This document shows, one piece after another, positions 6,758 through 9,039 of a DNA stretch of 9,039 bases (its first letter is position 1; every line of letters starts with the position of its first letter). A model generated the notes under the pieces. The model saw only the letters and a list, made by a program, of their open reading frames with translations. It was not told the origin of the DNA and searched no databases. Source of the DNA: Victivallales bacterium (lineage in GTDB: Bacteria; Verrucomicrobiota; Lentisphaeria; Victivallales; Victivallaceae). The DNA lies in the NCBI GenBank assembly GCA_019038735.1, contig JAHOYW010000059.1, positions 1 through 9,039 of the forward strand. The letters run 5' to 3'. The position numbers were made by a program, and so were the translations under genes.

Positions 6758-7750
6758 CTATAATTTATGCCAACAACGACAATAATGTTCTTCGCCAACT
6801 TTTTCCCACGGAGGTATCTCTTCCCTGCACATTTTCTGTTTGTCTTCGGGCAAAGAATCACAATGTTCACACCTTCCATAAAAACGACAAGCTTTAGGAT
6901 AGTTATCAGGACTCGGCACATTGCCCGGAATCGTCTGCAATTCCTTCCCCTCATTGCCGGATTTCGGCACAGCATTGAGCAAAGCATGAGTATATGGATG
7001 CCTGGCTTTTGAAAATAATTGTTTGCCACTAGCGGCTTCAACCGTATGACCGGCATACATAACCACTACCCGGTCAGCCATTTGAGAAACAATCCCCAAG
7101 TTATGAGTAACCAGCAGAATTGTCATCGAACGGCTATCTCTGACTTCACTTAAAAGTTCAAGTATCTGAGCTTGAATAGTAACATCAAGCGCGGTTGTCG
7201 GTTCATCAGCAATCAATAACTCAGGTTCACAGGCAAGAGCCATAGCAATCATTACCCGCTGCTGCATTCCGCCGCTTAATTCATGAGGATAAGAATTTAT
7301 TCTGGTCTCCGGCGCCGGAATACCGACACGACGCAACTGTTCAATAACTAGGCTTTTCACATCACTGACTTCTGGACGATGCAGCATGACAGCTTCAGCA
7401 ATCTGGTCACCTACCCGATAAACAGGATTCAAAGTTACGGATGGTTCCTGAAAAATATATGCAATACCGCCACCGCGAATTTTACGCAATTGACGTTTAG
7501 AGATAGTCAAAGGATTACAAATTTCTCCACGATGAAGGAATTTTATAGAAGCACAGTTATAACGTGCCGGAGGCGTCGGCAAAAGTTTTGTCAAAGCCAT
7601 GCAAGTAACACTTTTACCGCAACCGCTTTCACCAACAAGCGCCATTATTTCTCCACGTTCCAGTTCAAAAGACACATTACTGACAACCGGAGTCCAAGTA
7701 TCGCCGTTTTTAAAATCAATTGATAAATCTTCTACTTCCAGTAATTTCAT
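6758..7750 (-). CDS. Oligopeptide/dipeptide ABC transporter ATP-binding protein (OppD/DppD type)
   Basis: The product is 330 residues from ATG 7750 ([12 protein letters not shown]), the usual length for OppD/DppD. It hydrolyses ATP to power peptide (or nickel or similar) import through an inner-membrane permease. All ABC motifs are present: Walker [10 protein letters not shown]-loop FQEP, signature LSGGMQQR, Walker [13 protein letters not shown] and H-loop VTHN. The C-terminal family extension [12 protein letters not shown] is followed by a Cys-rich end with Cys near 288, 294, 297, 308, 324 and 326, the region that can hold an iron-sulphur cluster in this family. An in-frame GTG at 7783 is rejected because the promoter (7792-7820) would start transcription about there. 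The partner ATPase, permeases and binding protein are not adjacent, so the substrate cannot be assigned. Confidence 0.95.
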   Translation of the reverse strand: MKLLEVEDLSIDFKNGDTWTPVVSNVSFELERGEIMALVGESGCGKSVTCMALTKLLPTPPARYNCASIKFLHRGEICNPLTISKRQLRKIRGGGIAYIFQEPSVTLNPVYRVGDQIAEAVMLHRPEVSDVKSLVIEQLRRVGIPAPETRINSYPHELSGGMQQRVMIAMALACEPELLIADEPTTALDVTIQAQILELLSEVRDSRSMTILLVTHNLGIVSQMADRVVVMYAGHTVEAASGKQLFSKARHPYTHALLNAVPKSGNEGKELQTIPGNVPSPDNYPKACRFYGRCEHCDSLPEDKQKMCREEIPPWEKVGEEHYCRCWHKL

Positions 7751-7791
7751 TTTTAACTTCAGAGTTAATTGTTTAAATAGCACCTGCTTTT

Positions 7792-7820
7792 AATATAATG
7801 ACGCAAATGCAAAAGTCCAA
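7792..7820 (-). promoter_or_regulatory. Promoter of the ABC ATPase - TPR - mutL operon
   Basis: On the minus strand TTGGAC (7815-7820), exactly 17 bases of spacer and TATATT (7792-7797) form a strong sigma-70-like promoter. Predicted initiation near 7785 gives a leader of about 35 bases before ATG 7750. It is the first good promoter upstream of the leftward operon. Confidence 0.6.
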
Positions 7821-7840
7821 CACAAACATGATTTTACTAT

Positions 7841-7867
7841 TTGACGTTAAATTTTACAAAATATAAT
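7841..7867 (+). promoter_or_regulatory. Rightward promoter, divergent from the mutL-operon promoter
   Basis: TTGACG (7841-7846) and a perfect TATAAT (7862-7867) with a 15-base spacer. An overlapping TAATAA at 7864 gives a 17-base spacer. It points away from the ABC ATPase gene, into a stretch with no credible protein gene that ends in a strong terminator, and so would drive the candidate RNA. The background is AT-rich, which weakens the -10 evidence. Confidence 0.4.
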
Positions 7868-7873
7868 AAAATA

Positions 7874-8116
7874 TTAATAAAATTCTCAAAAACAGTTGTA
7901 TTTTGTTTTATTAGCTATACTTTAAAATTAAAGATACACTTAACTTGTTACATGAAGGTTTTTAAGTGTTATAGGGTAATATTTGTGGAGTGGAGAAATT
8001 ATTATTTATCATCTTATGAGGAGTGTGATAAATAGTTAATTTGTATAAACTTAACTGTCGTTCCGCTTTGCAAAAAAAAAATGGTTCAGCGATAACTTGC
8101 TGAACCATTTTTTTTG
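7874..8116 (+). ncRNA. Candidate structured small RNA, about 240 nt
   Basis: The inferred transcript runs from the promoter at 7841-7867 to the terminator at 8081-8115. It contains stem-loop 1 (ACACTTAA 7936-7943 with TTAAGTGT 7962-7969), stem-loop 2 (ATTTATCA 8004-8011 with TGATAAAT 8026-8033, extendable outward by a pair at 8003/8034, a G-U and an A-U) and the terminator hairpin. The loop of stem-loop 2 exposes GAGGAG, and two further GGA motifs lie at 7987-7989 and 7992-7994. No known RNA family is recognised. The only long open frame starts with a TTG that is the -35 box, so a protein is unlikely. The call rests on promoter, structure and terminator together; no conservation could be tested. 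Confidence 0.4.
8072..8115. terminator. Strong intrinsic terminator, symmetric and probably bidirectional
   Basis: ATGGTTCAGC (8081-8090) and GCTGAACCAT (8099-8108) pair perfectly over 10 bp around an 8-base loop. A run of 10 A (8072-8081) precedes it and 8 T (8108-8115) follow, so transcripts on either strand end in a U-tract. It lies between two divergent operons, where no known gene ends, which implies an extra transcript arriving from the left or the right. Confidence 0.85.
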
Positions 8117-8117
8117 C

Positions 8118-8236
8118 ATTTTTTATGTCAGATTAACTAAATCTTTTTACGACAATCGGCATAGCTGTTATCATCGATGGCGTTGTCAATAGTTATTCTA
8201 TTTTTTGCAAAAAAATGATATTCTTTCTGTGCTGAG
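8118..8236. other. Non-coding spacer between terminator and DUF4404 gene
   Basis: No credible gene is seen. Two weak features are the palindrome TTTTTTGCAAAAAA (8201-8214) and a distant pairing of GACAA (8151-8155) with TTGTC (8183-8187). Either could be a regulator site for the downstream genes, but composition alone may explain them. With the promoters, candidate RNA and terminator listed separately, this accounts for the whole gap 7751-8294. Confidence 0.4.
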
Positions 8237-8237
8237 C

Positions 8238-8264
8238 TTGAATATTAGCCTGTTCCCCTATAGT
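8238..8264 (+). promoter_or_regulatory. Candidate promoter for DUF4404 - Tim44-like genes
   Basis: TTGAAT (8238-8243) and TATAGT (8259-8264), 15 bases apart, would start transcription near 8271, about 25 bases before ATG 8295. Overlapping TATATA and TATAAT motifs at 8264-8275 are alternatives, but the last lies too close to the Shine-Dalgarno. A promoter is needed here because a terminator lies just upstream. Confidence 0.4.
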
Positions 8265-8280
8265 ATATATATAATAAACA

Positions 8281-8288
8281 AGGGAGGT
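8281..8288 (+). promoter_or_regulatory. Strong Shine-Dalgarno fixing the DUF4404 start
   Basis: AGGGAGGT lies 6 bases before ATG 8295-8297. It decides for MSLNKIEELEKR as the N-terminus over an in-frame ATG at 8205, which would add 30 residues unlike the family. Confidence 0.85.
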
Positions 8289-8294
8289 TTCACC

Positions 8295-8627
8295 ATGTCT
8301 TTAAATAAAATAGAAGAACTAGAAAAAAGAATAGAATCAACATCTAAGATAGATGCTAAAATAAAAGAAGACTTACTTGATCTAATGCGTAGCATGAAAA
8401 CTGAGTTGACTGATTTGAAAAAAGCTCATCCGGATACTGCTCACCTTATAGCTGACAAGACTCAACTGTCAACTGAAAAAATCCTTCGTTCAGAGAATAA
8501 ACAAAGTGAATTACAAGAACATATTGATGGTTTACAAGAAACGGTTGGAGAGTTTGAAGTTTCTCACCCAAAACTTGTTCAAGCAGTAAATCGTTTCTGT
8601 ATGATGCTGTCTGATATTGGTATTTAA
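8295..8627 (+). CDS. DUF4404-family small protein
   Basis: The product is 110 residues and highly charged, nearly all helix, with no signal peptide or membrane segment, so presumably cytoplasmic. The first part (MSLNKIEELEKRIE to about residue 45) and the second (about 70-100) look like two amphipathic or coiled helices. The C-terminal signature ETVGEFEVSHPKLVQAVNRF, ending in LSDIGI, matches what I know of DUF4404 proteins: an acidic helix, an HP-x-L turn, a helix and a final L-x-x-I/M-GI. That family has no established function. Length agrees with the family. A strong ribosome binding site supports good expression. It is 31 bp upstream of the Gly-rich membrane protein on the same strand and is probably co-transcribed with it. 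Confidence 0.75.
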   Translation: MSLNKIEELEKRIESTSKIDAKIKEDLLDLMRSMKTELTDLKKAHPDTAHLIADKTQLSTEKILRSENKQSELQEHIDGLQETVGEFEVSHPKLVQAVNRFCMMLSDIGI

Positions 8628-8645
8628 TAACAATTCTCTATCCGC

Positions 8646-8652
8646 AAAGGAG
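8646..8652 (+). promoter_or_regulatory. Shine-Dalgarno supporting a GTG start
   Basis: AAAGGAG lies 6 bases before GTG 8659-8661. It is the main reason for placing the Gly-rich membrane protein start at this GTG, since the next in-frame ATG comes only after the Gly-rich segment. Confidence 0.8.
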
Positions 8653-8658
8653 CTTATC

Positions 8659-9039
8659 GTGTTCAACTTTCTGAAAACTCACCGCAAAACCTTAGTCATC
8701 CTTTTAGGATTTTTAGTTTTAATTATTTGCGAAACCGTTCAAGCGCGAGCTGGTGGTGGCGGTGGTTTCGGAGGTGGAGGCGGTGGTTTCAGTGGCGGCG
8801 GTGGCTTTAGTCGCGGCGGAAGCGGTCGCGGTGGCGGTGGCGGCTTTTTATTATTCATGCTTATTTTCCGATACCCATACATCAGTATTCCGCTGATTTT
8901 AGTTTTTATTGGTCTATCCATGCTGGGCGGCAAACAGGTTAATCATTCACGTCAAAACACTCGCATTAGACGCGGTCTGATGCGTCAAAAACCTGGTGCC
9001 ATGGATAATGCTAAGCAACAATTACTTGGCAGAGACCCT
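8659..9039 (+). CDS. Gly-rich membrane protein, probable Tim44-like domain protein (3' partial)
   Basis: The frame is open from GTG 8659 to the right edge: 127 codons, no stop. Residues 1-31 form a signal peptide (MFNFLKTHRK, hydrophobic 12-24, then VQARA with likely cleavage after A31). Residues 32-62 are almost pure Gly with Phe, Ser and Arg (GGGGGFGGGGGGF and onward). A hydrophobic segment covers about 63-90, then a basic linker (RQNTRIRRGLMRQ) and LLGRDP at the edge. Bacterial Tim44-like proteins show this same order: signal, Gly-rich stretch, membrane span, basic linker, then a DP-x-F start of the Tim44 domain. The domain itself lies outside the window, so the call rests on architecture. 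TPM/YgcG-type proteins also have Gly-rich ends, but at the C-terminus after the domain. The frame is missed if only ATG starts are considered. Confidence 0.65.
   Translation, partial: MFNFLKTHRKTLVILLGFLVLIICETVQARAGGGGGFGGGGGGFSGGGGFSRGGSGRGGGGGFLLFMLIFRYPYISIPLILVFIGLSMLGGKQVNHSRQNTRIRRGLMRQKPGAMDNAKQQLLGRDP

Noticed and set aside
7841..8035. 64-codon open frame on the plus strand, starting TTG
   Set aside because: The TTG start is the apparent -35 box, there is no ribosome binding site, and the product is a low-complexity reading of AT-rich DNA. The stem-loops fit RNA better.
8739..8933. Pro-rich open frame on the minus strand
   Set aside because: It is the antisense of the Gly-rich coding stretch; GGC/GGT codons read backward give Pro and Ala.

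Overview
The window reads as chromosomal DNA from a Gram-negative-type bacterium of low to moderate GC. The most likely home is the Planctomycetes-Verrucomicrobia-Lentisphaerae (PVC) group, Lentisphaera-like. That placement is an inference from gene style: a Ser/Thr kinase with an N-terminal zinc ribbon and a long coiled C-terminal part, a stand-alone short secretin-domain protein, and a Gly-rich Tim44-like membrane protein. No rRNA, tRNA, IS element, phage gene or CRISPR array was seen.

Minus strand, right to left (7820 to 1): a good sigma-70-type promoter (7792-7820) drives an oligopeptide/dipeptide ABC transporter ATPase (7750-6758), a membrane-anchored TPR protein (6724-5978) and mutL (5985-4177). 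The last two overlap by 8 bp. After mutL comes an unusual 170-bp intergenic segment built almost entirely of inverted repeats (about 4007-4172). Then follow a GNAT acetyltransferase (3945-3334) that may be leaderless, a short secretin-domain protein (3268-2408) whose last beta strand appears to continue in the -1 frame to 2316, and a membrane Ser/Thr protein kinase (2120 to beyond base 1).

The spacer 7751-8294 separates the leftward operon from a rightward one. It is not empty. It holds a second, rightward promoter (7841-7867), two perfect 8-bp-core stem-loops and a strong bidirectional-looking terminator (8072-8115). Together these suggest an undescribed RNA of about 240 nt.

Plus strand (8295 to 9039): a DUF4404-family small protein (8295-8627) and, 31 bp further on, the start of a Gly-rich membrane protein with Tim44-like architecture that runs off the right edge.

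Most genes are ordinary housekeeping or envelope genes. The parts most worth a second look are the candidate structured RNA, the palindrome cluster after mutL, the frame change at the end of the secretin-domain gene, and the kinase activation loop in which the usual Ser/Thr sites are replaced by an acidic run.
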